A DNA stretch of 20,128 bases from a virus. Positions 13,887 through 18,449 of this stretch are shown here, piece by piece. The notes beneath the pieces are model-generated. The model saw nothing but the letters and a program-made list of their open reading frames with translations. It was not told the origin of the DNA and made no database searches. Made by a program: the position numbers and the translations under genes. How positions within the stretch are numbered: the first letter of the stretch is position 1; every line of letters begins with the position of its first letter. The stretch covers positions 1-20,128 of IMG/VR virus record IMGVR_UViG_3300026347_000001; one strand, written 5' to 3'.

Positions 13887-13904
13887 TTACCACAATCTTA
13901 GTAA
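13887..13904 (-). promoter_or_regulatory. Operator/promoter 4 (DUF2637 operon)
   Basis: On the - strand TTACTA-AGATTG-TGGTAA followed by GCT, giving the extended -10 TGGTAAGCT. Here the gene start is 34 nt farther and uses a ribosome site. Confidence 0.7.
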
Positions 13905-13917
13905 GAGACGCCAGAGA

Positions 13918-13943
13918 GGGGACGGACCCGTTCGTCCGTCCCC
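13918..13943 (-). terminator. Terminator of the 14834-13961 operon
   Basis: GGGGACGGAC (13918-13927) pairs with GTCCGTCCCC (13934-13943), loop of 6. On the - strand the following bases are TCTCTGGCGTCTCTT, only moderately U-rich. It lies between the stop at 13961 and operator 4. Confidence 0.65.
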
Positions 13944-13960
13944 TGCGTCTCGCCCGTGCT

Positions 13961-14329
13961 TCAGTCGATCGGGTAGTTCATGACGTGCTCGCGGTACGCG
14001 TCCAGCTCCGGGAAGAGCGACATGTCCGCACCGCCGGCCACCGCGAGCAGGCGCAGGCGCGCGATCAGATCTTCCAGGATCAGCTCCTGGTCCTTGCTCT
14101 CGTCGCCCATTTTGCGCGCCGCGTCCGCGGCTAGTGCGAGGATCGATTCGCTGATCTCCTCGCGGCTACCGTTCCTCATCCGCTGTCCGTGCATGAACGT
14201 CGGAATCTCATGACTGAGCTTGCTTGTCTCGCGCAGCTCCCACAGGTCCGCGCCTCGCCAGTGCCGCCACGAACCGTCGCTGAACACGAGGGCGGATTCA
14301 CAGGACTCACACCATCCCAGCTTGGTCAT
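13961..14329 (-). CDS. Hypothetical helical protein, 122 residues
   Basis: ATG 14329 overlaps the preceding stop as TGATG, with GGGAGAAG upstream. The N-terminal part has C7-x2-C10 in MTKLGWCESCESALVFSDGSW, perhaps half of a zinc ribbon; the middle HWRGADLWELRETSKLSHEIPTFMHGQ is unusual and the C-terminus is helical (EISESILALAADAARKMGDESKDQELILEDLIARLRLLAVAGG). Not recognised. Third gene of the operon driven by operator 5. Confidence 0.6.
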   Translation of the reverse strand: MTKLGWCESCESALVFSDGSWRHWRGADLWELRETSKLSHEIPTFMHGQRMRNGSREEISESILALAADAARKMGDESKDQELILEDLIARLRLLAVAGGADMSLFPELDAYREHVMNYPID

Positions 14330-14496
14330 CACTTCTCCCTCGTGATCTCGTCGATCTTCCGGTCGACGATGATGAAGCAGGCGGTCGCCCAGACGCCCAC
14401 CGAGATAACCGCGACGTAGCCGAACCAGTCGATCCACAGACTCGCCACCCCGGTGGCGCCGGCGACCGCTCCCGCGATGCTCCTCAGCGCGTTCAT
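14329..14496 (-). CDS. Small membrane protein, 55 residues
   Basis: ATG 14496 overlaps the stop of the beta-solenoid gene (ATGA), and its own stop overlaps the next start (TGATG). The product MNALRSIAGAVAGATGVASL, WIDWFGYVAVISVGVWATACFIIV, DRKIDEITREK has two hydrophobic segments and a charged helical end. Tight overlaps on both sides support it as real. Function unknown; an inner-membrane anchor for the operon's products or a superinfection factor is possible. Confidence 0.6.
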   Translation of the reverse strand: MNALRSIAGAVAGATGVASLWIDWFGYVAVISVGVWATACFIIVDRKIDEITREK

Positions 14497-14834
14497 CGGT
14501 GGTCCACCACCGTGGCGTTGTGGCGCGCGCTAACCGTGGTGCATCCGTACACGTGCACAGTGGCGTCGTCGGATGCCCATACCATGGTGTCATCGAATGC
14601 CAACACCCTGACATTGCCGTACGCGTACACCTTGGAGTTGCCGCACGCGTACACCGCGGAGTTGCCATACGCTCTCACCGTGGAGTTGCCGTGCGCGTAC
14701 ACCGTGGCGTCGCCGTGCGCGTACACCGTGGCGTAGCCGGACACCACGAAAGCGCCCGCCTTGACTCTGACGGCGTAGCCGGCCTTGACTGCCTCGTTCA
14801 TCTCCTGCTGCGTGGTAACCGTCTTCATCTCCAT
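14493..14834 (-). CDS. Octapeptide-repeat beta-solenoid protein
   Basis: 113 residues from ATG 14834, which lies 6 nt after the -10 box; TTG 14840 is an unlikely alternative. After a helical start (MEMKTVTTQQEMNEAVKAGYAV) about ten copies of an 8-residue unit follow: ATVYAHGD, ATVYAHGN, STVRAYGN, SAVYACGN, SKVYAYGN and so on, with V at position 3, A at 5 and G-[ND] at the turn. Regular V-x-A-x-G-N spacing predicts a narrow beta-helix, similar to pentapeptide or hexapeptide solenoids, which can mimic DNA or act as surface adhesins. Its N-terminus MEMKT is shared with neighbours in other cassettes. Confidence 0.65.
   Translation of the reverse strand: MEMKTVTTQQEMNEAVKAGYAVRVKAGAFVVSGYATVYAHGDATVYAHGNSTVRAYGNSAVYACGNSKVYAYGNVRVLAFDDTMVWASDDATVHVYGCTTVSARHNATVVDHR
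14526..14752 (-). repeat. 24-bp degenerate tandem repeat in the solenoid gene
   Basis: The unit, on the + strand about GCGTACACCGTGGAGTTGCCGT, recurs every 24 bp with drift, each copy coding one octapeptide. The best-matching copies lie at 14618-14748. Divergence grows toward the gene 3' end (lower coordinates), as if new copies were added near the N-terminal side. Confidence 0.65.
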
Positions 14835-14843
14835 GACCAAAGC

Positions 14844-14861
14844 TTACCACAGTCTTGGTAA
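14844..14861 (-). promoter_or_regulatory. Operator/promoter 5
   Basis: On the - strand TTACCA-AGACTG-TGGTAA then GCT (extended -10), then 6 nt and ATG 14834. Perfect dyad arms. A terminator with a TTTCTTTC tail abuts it upstream. Confidence 0.75.
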
Positions 14862-14870
14862 GAAAGAAAG

Positions 14871-14893
14871 GCCCCGACTGCATGGCCGGGGTC
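14871..14893 (-). terminator. Terminator upstream of operator 5
   Basis: CCCCG (14872-14876) pairs with CGGGG (14887-14891), with partial further pairing inside. On the - strand CCTTTCTTTC follows, running straight into operator 5. It would end the 32-codon unit from 15012. A TTTT on the + strand side suggests two-way use. Confidence 0.6.
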
Positions 14894-14913
14894 TTTTGAT
14901 CGACGGGCTGCGG

Positions 14914-15012
14914 CTACCGGCGGACCACCGTGGCGTCGCAGAAGGTGGACAGGGCTTCGCGGGTGGCCGGCGCCAGTGGTGGGGCTCCGGCGCGGGAACG
15001 GGAACGCAGCAA
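14914..15012 (-). CDS. Possible 32-residue peptide
   Basis: TTG 15012 with GGAG 7 nt upstream on the - strand. Product MLRSRSRAGAPPLAPATREA, then LSTFCDATVVRR, with GC-rich third positions (about 26 of 31). It lies between two terminators, so is isolated from its neighbours, but no promoter of the repeat family is present and the start codon is weak. Could instead be a leftover of a degraded gene. Confidence 0.35.
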   Translation of the reverse strand: MLRSRSRAGAPPLAPATREALSTFCDATVVRR

Positions 15013-15034
15013 GGATCACTCCAGAAAGACGAAA

Positions 15035-15100
15035 AGGGCCGCCTCCGGGCGCGCACCGCCACACCGGGAAGGTGGGGCGGGCATCACCGGAGGCGGCCCT
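15035..15100 (-). terminator. Long-stem terminator after the 135-residue gene
   Basis: AGGGCCGCCTCCGG at 15035-15048 pairs perfectly with 15087-15100 (14 bp). The 38-nt loop can fold again (CCGCC..CACC with GGTG..GGCGG). On the - strand TTTTCGTCTTT follows. Confidence 0.75.
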
Positions 15101-15155
15101 GTGGGCAGCACGAAGGAAGGCGGGAAACGGTGCGGCCTGATGGCCAGGGAGAGTG

Positions 15156-15563
15156 CTAGAGCTTTATCACCTGGGGGTCGCCGCCGACGTGGTCGAGTAC
15201 CTGCGGCAGGAGCTGATCGGCATCGTGGATGCTGCTCCAGGAGGAGGTCTGCCGTCCGGCGCGGATGACGTAGACGATCCAGCCGTACGGTTCGGGGTTG
15301 ATCACGTGCACGCAGTCGGCGTAGTACGGGGCACCGCCGATGACCAGGATCGGCCGAGACACCGCCCGCCGTAGCGTGGTGGCGATCAGGTCAGTGAGCT
15401 GGTGGCGTGCCGCGGTCTCGGTAGCGGCGTGTACGTCGAGACGCTCGCGGGCGGCGTCATCGCCGATGTCCGGCCAGCCCTGCCACTGACTGCCGCGGCC
15501 AGTGCCGCGTGCCAGCAGCACGGGCACCCGGACCGTCGCCGGTTTCAGGATCTCCTCGCGCAT
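15156..15563 (-). CDS. Hypothetical protein, 135 residues
   Basis: ATG 15563 overlaps the stop of a 28-codon frame (TGATG), so is read by coupling. GAGGAG right after the ATG belongs to codons, not a ribosome site. Visible parts: PATVRVPVLLARGTGRGSQWQGWPDI, a helix AARERLDVHAATETAARHQLTDLIATTLRRA, strands RPILVIGGAPYYADCVHVINPEPYGWIVYVIR, and helix DADQLLPQVLDHVGG. Alpha/beta fold, no known catalytic motif seen. The frame is open farther upstream but passes through the promoter, so the long form is not credible. Confidence 0.6.
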   Translation of the reverse strand: MREEILKPATVRVPVLLARGTGRGSQWQGWPDIGDDAARERLDVHAATETAARHQLTDLIATTLRRAVSRPILVIGGAPYYADCVHVINPEPYGWIVYVIRAGRQTSSWSSIHDADQLLPQVLDHVGGDPQVIKL

Positions 15564-15649
15564 CAGCCCACCGCCCCGGCGAGGCGAGAGGTCCTGGCGC
15601 GGCGGCGTGCCTCCGGCGTGTACTTGGTGTAACCCGTCATCATCTCCAT
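15563..15649 (-). CDS. 28-residue leader-type peptide with duplicated N-terminus
   Basis: ATG 15649, exactly 6 nt after the operator 6 -10 box. Product MEMMTGYTKYTPEARRRART, SRLAGAVG. The first 13 residues nearly match those of the next cassette's protein (MEMKTGYTKYTPE), after which the two part. It looks like a promoter plus N-terminus copy fused to new sequence; its stop overlaps the 135-residue gene start. Confidence 0.55.
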   Translation of the reverse strand: MEMMTGYTKYTPEARRRARTSRLAGAVG

Positions 15650-15694
15650 GACCAAAGCTTACCACAGTCTTGGTAAGAAAGAAAGCCCCGGCTG
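15611..15694 (-). repeat. ~84-bp direct repeat, copy A
   Basis: Nearly identical to 15991-16074. It spans the first 13 codons of the cassette gene, the operator/promoter and the start of the adjoining terminator. A shorter match (about 55 bp) occurs at 14821-14880. Confidence 0.75.
15659..15676 (-). promoter_or_regulatory. Operator/promoter 6
   Basis: On the - strand TTACCA-AGACTG-TGGTAA then GCT; ATG 15649 follows the -10 after 6 nt. Identical to operator 5. Confidence 0.75.
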
Positions 15695-15708
15695 TGTGGC
15701 TGAGGGCT
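15684..15708 (-). terminator. Weak terminator upstream of operator 6
   Basis: AGCCC (15684-15688) pairs with GGGCT (15704-15708), with imperfect inner pairing. On the - strand CTTTCTTTC follows and leads into operator 6. It is placed to end the 16029-15715 gene. Confidence 0.55.
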
Positions 15709-15714
15709 TGTCGG

Positions 15715-16029
15715 TCACCTGACCGAGAAACCGTGAGCGTCGCGCCGCTCGGTGTCCTCGGTGAGCGCCAGCGCGTGAAGTTCGTCGACGCTCTTGACGC
15801 GCCACCCGAGGGCGATGGCGACCTCACGGCCGAGAGCAGTCCAGCGGTTGTCACTGTGGACAAGGCCGCGCCGCACCAGCGCTTCGCGGGTGCGGTTGCC
15901 GGCCCGACGGATGATCGAGGCGCTCCCCTCGTTGTACGCCCCGTTGAGAAGGACCACCTGCATCGAGTTGCTGATGGTCTTGGCGAACATCTCCGGCGTG
16001 TACTTGGTGTAACCCGTCTTCATCTCCAT
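15715..16029 (-). CDS. Small winged-helix-like protein, 104 residues
   Basis: ATG 16029, 6 nt after the -10 box of operator 7. Starts MEMKTGYTKYTPEMFAKTISNSMQVVLLNGAYNEGSASI, then IRRAGNRTREALVRRGLVHSDNRWTALGREVAIALGW. The R-x-A-L-x-x-R-G-L-V ... W-T-x-L-G-x-x-V-A segment is a common compact winged-helix pattern for DNA binding in small phage proteins. C-terminal tail VDELHALALTEDTERRDAHGFSVR is hydrophilic. Single-gene unit with its own promoter and terminator. Role likely regulatory, by pattern only. Confidence 0.65.
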   Translation of the reverse strand: MEMKTGYTKYTPEMFAKTISNSMQVVLLNGAYNEGSASIIRRAGNRTREALVRRGLVHSDNRWTALGREVAIALGWRVKSVDELHALALTEDTERRDAHGFSVR

Positions 16030-16074
16030 GACCTCAGCTTACCACAGTTTTAGTAAGAAAGAAAACCCCCGGCT
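15991..16074 (-). repeat. ~84-bp direct repeat, copy B
   Basis: Partner of 15611-15694; the differences are a few substitutions and one indel. The copies are in the same orientation, 380 bp apart. Confidence 0.75.
16039..16056 (-). promoter_or_regulatory. Operator/promoter 7
   Basis: On the - strand TTACTA-AAACTG-TGGTAA then GCT; ATG 16029 after 6 nt. The left arm has T for C at position 5. Confidence 0.72.
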
Positions 16075-16089
16075 GCGCGGCCGGGGGTT
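16064..16089 (-). terminator. Terminator upstream of operator 7
   Basis: AACCCCCGGC (16064-16073) pairs perfectly with GCCGGGGGTT (16080-16089), loop of 6. On the - strand TTCTTTC follows. It ends the 16344-16105 gene. Confidence 0.8.
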
Positions 16090-16104
16090 GCTCGTCAGTG
16101 ACGA

Positions 16105-16344
16105 CTACCAATTGACGGTATCGATGGTGAACATGAACGGCATCCCGATGTCGATGCGCTCCGCGGTCCCTGTCGCCGCCACGCGCCACGAGGCGGCGTA
16201 AACCTCGCTACGGGAAGGGACTCGGCACGTCACACCAAGGGCATCCGCGTTCTTCGCAAGGTCGTCGCGGCGAGAAAGCGCCGCCTGGACGAAGGCGTCG
16301 CGACGAGACATGGCAATCGGGCGAGGCTTCCGGTTCATCTCCAT
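16105..16344 (-). CDS. Hypothetical protein, 79 residues
   Basis: ATG 16344, 6 nt after the operator 8 -10 box. Product begins MEMNRKPRPIAMSRRDAFVQ, with a helix AALSRRDDLAKNADALGVTCR, then a strand-rich end SEVYAASWRVAATGTAERIDIGMPFMFTIDTVNW. Shares the M-E-M start with the neighbouring cassettes, fitting a duplicated 5' end. Single-gene unit with its own operator and terminator. Not recognised. Confidence 0.6.
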   Translation of the reverse strand: MEMNRKPRPIAMSRRDAFVQAALSRRDDLAKNADALGVTCRVPSRSEVYAASWRVAATGTAERIDIGMPFMFTIDTVNW

Positions 16345-16353
16345 GGCTTCAGC

Positions 16354-16371
16354 TTACCACAGTCTTAGTAA
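16354..16371 (-). promoter_or_regulatory. Operator/promoter 8
   Basis: On the - strand TTACTA-AGACTG-TGGTAA then GCT; ATG 16344 after 6 nt. It lies 5 bases beyond the stop of the DUF1353-like gene, with no terminator between them. Confidence 0.72.
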
Positions 16372-16376
16372 GTCGT

Positions 16377-16895
16377 CTAGGTCTTGACCGTACCCGCGCT
16401 CCGGCCACGAGTGGCCACCCACTCGACGACGCCGTAAACGATCAGCGCCAGCGTCACCAGCGCCACGGGAAGCAGGAGCACGACAGCCGCAGGCGCGCTG
16501 ATCGCCAGCACGCCGGGCGCGCTCCTCCACCATCCCGCCCGGCGCCGCCGGTTGAACAGGGCGCCCCAGCGAACGCCGGCCCACATCAGCCAACGCTTGA
16601 CCGGCGGCACCCCCAGCTCACCCATCGCCCGGCGGAACAGGCCATCCGCGTCCCGGCTAGTGATGCTGCCGGTCGGCAGTACGTCCGTGAGCAGGTAGTC
16701 GTGCAGGATCGCGGCCCGGGTGTACAGCCCGTACGACGGGATCAGCCACGCCGTGACCCTCGGGACCGACGCGAAGTCCGTCACGTAGCCGTCGGGTACC
16801 ACGAATTCCTCGCGCGCCCCGACGTACCGCAACGGCTCCACGAGGCCCCACAGCTTGTCAGTGGCCGGCCATACCGCCACTCCGCCGATGAACAT
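16377..16895 (-). CDS. DUF1353-family protein with C-terminal membrane span
   Basis: 172 residues, ATG 16895 with GGGAGG upstream. The N-terminal 115 residues have the DUF1353 pattern: VPDGYVTDFASVPRVTAWLIPSYGLYTRAAILHDYLLTD, then SRDADGLFRRAMGELGVPPVKRWLMWAGVRWGA. V-T-D-F-A-S-V-P and A-A-I-L-H-D-Y are its conserved motifs. The family occurs widely in tailed phages; its role is not known for certain. The C-terminal part adds a hydrophobic region (about 125-160: APGVLAISAPAAVVLLLPVALVTLALIVYGVVEW), so it is membrane-bound. No member of the operator repeat family precedes it. Confidence 0.75.
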   Translation of the reverse strand: MFIGGVAVWPATDKLWGLVEPLRYVGAREEFVVPDGYVTDFASVPRVTAWLIPSYGLYTRAAILHDYLLTDVLPTGSITSRDADGLFRRAMGELGVPPVKRWLMWAGVRWGALFNRRRRAGWWRSAPGVLAISAPAAVVLLLPVALVTLALIVYGVVEWVATRGRSAGTVKT

Positions 16896-16916
16896 GCGCC
16901 CTCCCGGACATAGAGA

Positions 16917-16946
16917 AACCCCGCACCCAGTATCGGATGCGGGGTT
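16917..16946 (-). terminator. Terminator after the 80-residue gene
   Basis: AACCCCGCA (16917-16925) pairs with TGCGGGGTT (16938-16946), with two more inner pairs. On the - strand TCTCTATG follows. It lies between the stop at 16961 and the DUF1353-like start. Confidence 0.75.
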
Positions 16947-16960
16947 CCCCGGGGGGAGGA

Positions 16961-17203
16961 TCAGGCCTTGCGTTCCTTGGCGAGCTTCGCTTTGGCCACG
17001 ACGGTCACGGTCTCGACATCGGCCGTGATGTCGAGGATGCCGCGCTCGTCGCCCTCCTCCGTGATCGACATCGTCACCGGGGTGTCCCAGTGAGCGATGC
17101 CCGCGAGGGCGTCTCTGGTCACGTACGCGACGGCGCGCAGGCTGCCTGTCGCACTGGCGATCACGTCGCCGCTCTCGGTCTCCAGGCGCATCCGGTACAG
17201 CAT
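16961..17203 (-). CDS. Hypothetical protein, 80 residues
   Basis: ATG 17203 overlaps the upstream stop as TGATG. Product MLYRMRLETESGDVIASATG, then SLRAVAYVTRDALAGIAHWDTPVTMSITEEGDERGILDITADVETVTVVAKAKLAKERKA: mostly strands with a lysine-rich end. Co-transcribed with the 215-residue gene and probably works with it in DNA replication or recombination, judged by location near the exonuclease. Not recognised. Confidence 0.6.
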   Translation of the reverse strand: MLYRMRLETESGDVIASATGSLRAVAYVTRDALAGIAHWDTPVTMSITEEGDERGILDITADVETVTVVAKAKLAKERKA

Positions 17204-17850
17204 CAGCGGACGCTGAATCCGGACGCCTGCGCGTCCTTCCACCAGGCCCGCGCGATCGCCACGTCCGCGATCTCGTTGGACGGAACGAAGTGCCACGTTG
17301 GCTTGGGCTTGTTGCCGGCGGTGCGCGGATTCGCCTGAACCTTGCGCTCCCACTCGGCTAGCTCTGCGGCGTACTGCTCGTAGGTCTTCCCGGAGCGCAT
17401 GTCCTTGGCGCTGTAGCCGGCGCGCAGACGTCCGAGCCCGAACGGCTTCGACCCCTCCGCGAGCTTGTTCAGGGTGCCGATGACGTTGCCCCAGGTCACC
17501 CGGAACCCGGAGACGAGGTACGGAAACGTGGTGATCTCCCACGTCTTCTCTTCGTACTCGCCGTCCGTGCCCTGGACCTTAGCCCGGTACGAGTAGGACA
17601 TCGGCTCGCCGTCCAGGATGACGAGGTCCGTCTTCCACTGCTCCCGCGTCGGCTTCAGGCCGTACTCGCGCTGGAGGTACTCGGAGACCTTGGCGTCGGC
17701 GTCGAACTCTCGCGGCACCAGCACGATCAGGCGTTCGGCGATCAGGTCGATCGGCGGAGCCGGCGTGAACTGACCGCTACGCTTCAGGTCCTCCGGGCTG
17801 GCGAACGGGTCGTCATCGACCGCGGTCTCGGCGAACGGGTCATCGAGCAT
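17203..17850 (-). CDS. Hypothetical 215-residue protein, possible DNA-metabolism factor
   Basis: ATG 17850 with AGGAGAA upstream. N-terminus MLDDPFAETAVDDDPFASPEDLKRSGQF holds two DDPFA motifs that also open the exonuclease protein upstream. The middle is strand-rich (LIAERLIVLVPREFDADAKV, KTDLVILDGEPMSYSYRAKVQG, TWEITTFPYLVSGFRVTWGN) and the C-terminus helical (YEQYAAELAEWERKVQ, ADVAIARAWWKDAQAS). The beta-rich core and location suggest a single-strand DNA-binding-like role, but no clear signature is present. First protein gene after the structured non-coding stretch. Confidence 0.55.
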   Translation of the reverse strand: MLDDPFAETAVDDDPFASPEDLKRSGQFTPAPPIDLIAERLIVLVPREFDADAKVSEYLQREYGLKPTREQWKTDLVILDGEPMSYSYRAKVQGTDGEYEEKTWEITTFPYLVSGFRVTWGNVIGTLNKLAEGSKPFGLGRLRAGYSAKDMRSGKTYEQYAAELAEWERKVQANPRTAGNKPKPTWHFVPSNEIADVAIARAWWKDAQASGFSVR

Positions 17851-17877
17851 ACTGTTTCTCCTGTTTCATCCGTGAGT

Positions 17878-17896
17878 CACGAGACGGTATCTCGTG
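17878..17896. repeat. Inverted repeat upstream of the 215-residue gene
   Basis: CACGAGA (17878-17884) pairs with TCTCGTG (17890-17896), 5-nt loop. It adjoins and overlaps the palindrome 17893-17908 (CGTGATCG/CGATCACG), so two alternative stems share 17893-17896. Confidence 0.6.
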
Positions 17897-17900
17897 ATCG

Positions 17901-17989
17901 CGATCACGGGAGGAATCGAACCTCCAGCCCCTCGCGACATTGCCGCAACCAACGGCCTGTTTCGCTCGGCTGACCCAGCAGACGTGATC
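17901..17989 (-). tRNA. tRNA-like element, 89 nt, identity uncertain
   Basis: On the - strand a 7-bp acceptor stem GATCACG (17989-17983) / CGTGATC (17908-17902) encloses a canonical T arm, GGAGG-TTCGATT-CCTCC (17925-17909), in correct spacing to the 3' strand. Possible anticodon arms are CGTTG-GTTGCGG-CAATG (anticodon TGC, Ala) or GCCG-TTGGTTG-CGGC (GGT, Thr), but the distance to the acceptor and the D arm is not standard. No encoded CCA. Either a degenerate tRNA, a type II tRNA I cannot fold by eye, or a host tRNA 3' end copied in an attachment site. Confidence 0.4.
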
Positions 17990-18027
17990 TGTCGCCCCCA
18001 CCGCCTACGCCCGTCTCCGGGTATCTC

Positions 18028-18052
18028 GCCGCATCGGAGAATCCGATGCGGC
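18028..18052 (-). terminator. 11-bp hairpin inside the structured stretch
   Basis: GCCGCATCGGA (18028-18038) pairs perfectly with TCCGATGCGGC (18042-18052), loop GAA. No U-run follows on either strand, so terminator function is uncertain; it might separate RNA units. Confidence 0.45.
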
Positions 18053-18286
18053 CTGTTGCGATACGTGGCGAGGGCAGGGTTTGCGCCTGCATCTCCGGGA
18101 GCAGTACCCGGTGTCCTGTCTACCGCTTCGAGCGCTCTCCGCAGCTGCTTAGACGACCTCTCCTTGCCCGTCTCTCCGGGCCGTCGCGCCTCTATCAGGG
18201 CGTTCTCGCCGGTTTCCTTCGCGTACCCCGACATCGGTTCCTGCCGGGGCTTAGCCTGCGTGTCTACCGGTAACCACTTTCGGCTG

Positions 18287-18311
18287 TGCCCCGTCGTGGA
18301 TTCGAACCACG
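18287..18311 (-). other. Isolated tRNA T-arm and acceptor 3' half
   Basis: On the - strand CGTGG-TTCGAAT-CCACG (18311-18295) followed by ACGGGGC and A looks like the 3' part of a tRNA. The nearest matching 5' strand, GCCCCGG, leaves only 16 nt before the T arm, too little for D and anticodon arms. It resembles a tRNA remnant or attachment-site core. Confidence 0.35.
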
Positions 18312-18362
18312 ATCACCCTCATCCTGTCCGGGGCTAACTATCACCGGCCTAACCACCTACCG

Positions 18363-18417
18363 GCACCGGGAGCCCGCGAAATTCGAGCCATGCAAACCGG
18401 GTCTCCCCGGTGCTCCC
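18363..18417 (-). other. Competing RNA stems
   Basis: GCACCGGG (18363-18370) can pair with CCCGGTGC (18406-18413). The same 18406-18411 can instead pair locally with 18396-18401, giving a 6-bp stem with a GAGA tetraloop on the - strand. A third stem joins GGGAGC (18368-18373) to GCTCCC (18412-18417). These exclude each other in part. Confidence 0.4.
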
Positions 18418-18430
18418 GTTCCCTTGCTTC

Positions 18431-18448
18431 TAACTAAGAGCTTAGTAC
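18431..18448 (-). promoter_or_regulatory. Operator-like dyad 9, degenerate
   Basis: On the - strand GTACTA-AGCTCT-TAGTTA keeps the 6-6-6 layout with 3 mismatches to the consensus arms. Like the others it lies right after a stop codon (18450). Downstream is the structured stretch, not a gene. Confidence 0.45.
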
Positions 18449-18449
18449 A

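Larger units (their letters stand above)
17851..18449 (-). other. Structured, probably non-coding stretch (599 bp)
   Basis: No convincing gene. It holds several perfect hairpins (17878-17896, 18028-18052), a 16-bp palindrome (17893-17908), two tRNA T-arm-like segments (17909-17925, 18295-18311), competing stems at 18363-18417 and, at the upstream end, a ninth operator-like dyad (18431-18448). Frames through it on both strands give peptides typical of translated tRNA genes. It is best read as a tRNA-like or structured RNA transcribed on the - strand, or an attachment region. Confidence 0.5.

Noticed and set aside
14526-14752. 24-bp tandem array considered as a CRISPR
   Set aside because: No unique spacers; units are contiguous and in frame, coding octapeptides.
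15570-15863. Upstream extension of the 135-residue gene to 15863
   Set aside because: It would read through operator 6, a terminator and the real 104-residue gene.
18074-18090. Third T-arm-like stem GCAGG/CCTGC
   Set aside because: Loop CGCAAAC lacks the TTC start of a T loop, and the matching acceptor would give an over-long molecule with no U33 in the only good anticodon loop.
17866-18234. 122-residue - strand open frame starting MSGYAKETGENALIEARR
   Set aside because: The start looks partly coding, but the second half passes through a perfect hairpin and the tRNA-like element (AGGSIPPV is a T-arm reading). Left out of the gene list; a short real N-terminal gene is not excluded.
17894-18337. 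147-residue + strand open frame in the structured stretch
   Set aside because: Contains GIEPPAPR and similar peptides that arise from reading tRNA T-arms backwards; no ribosome site, no coherent fold.
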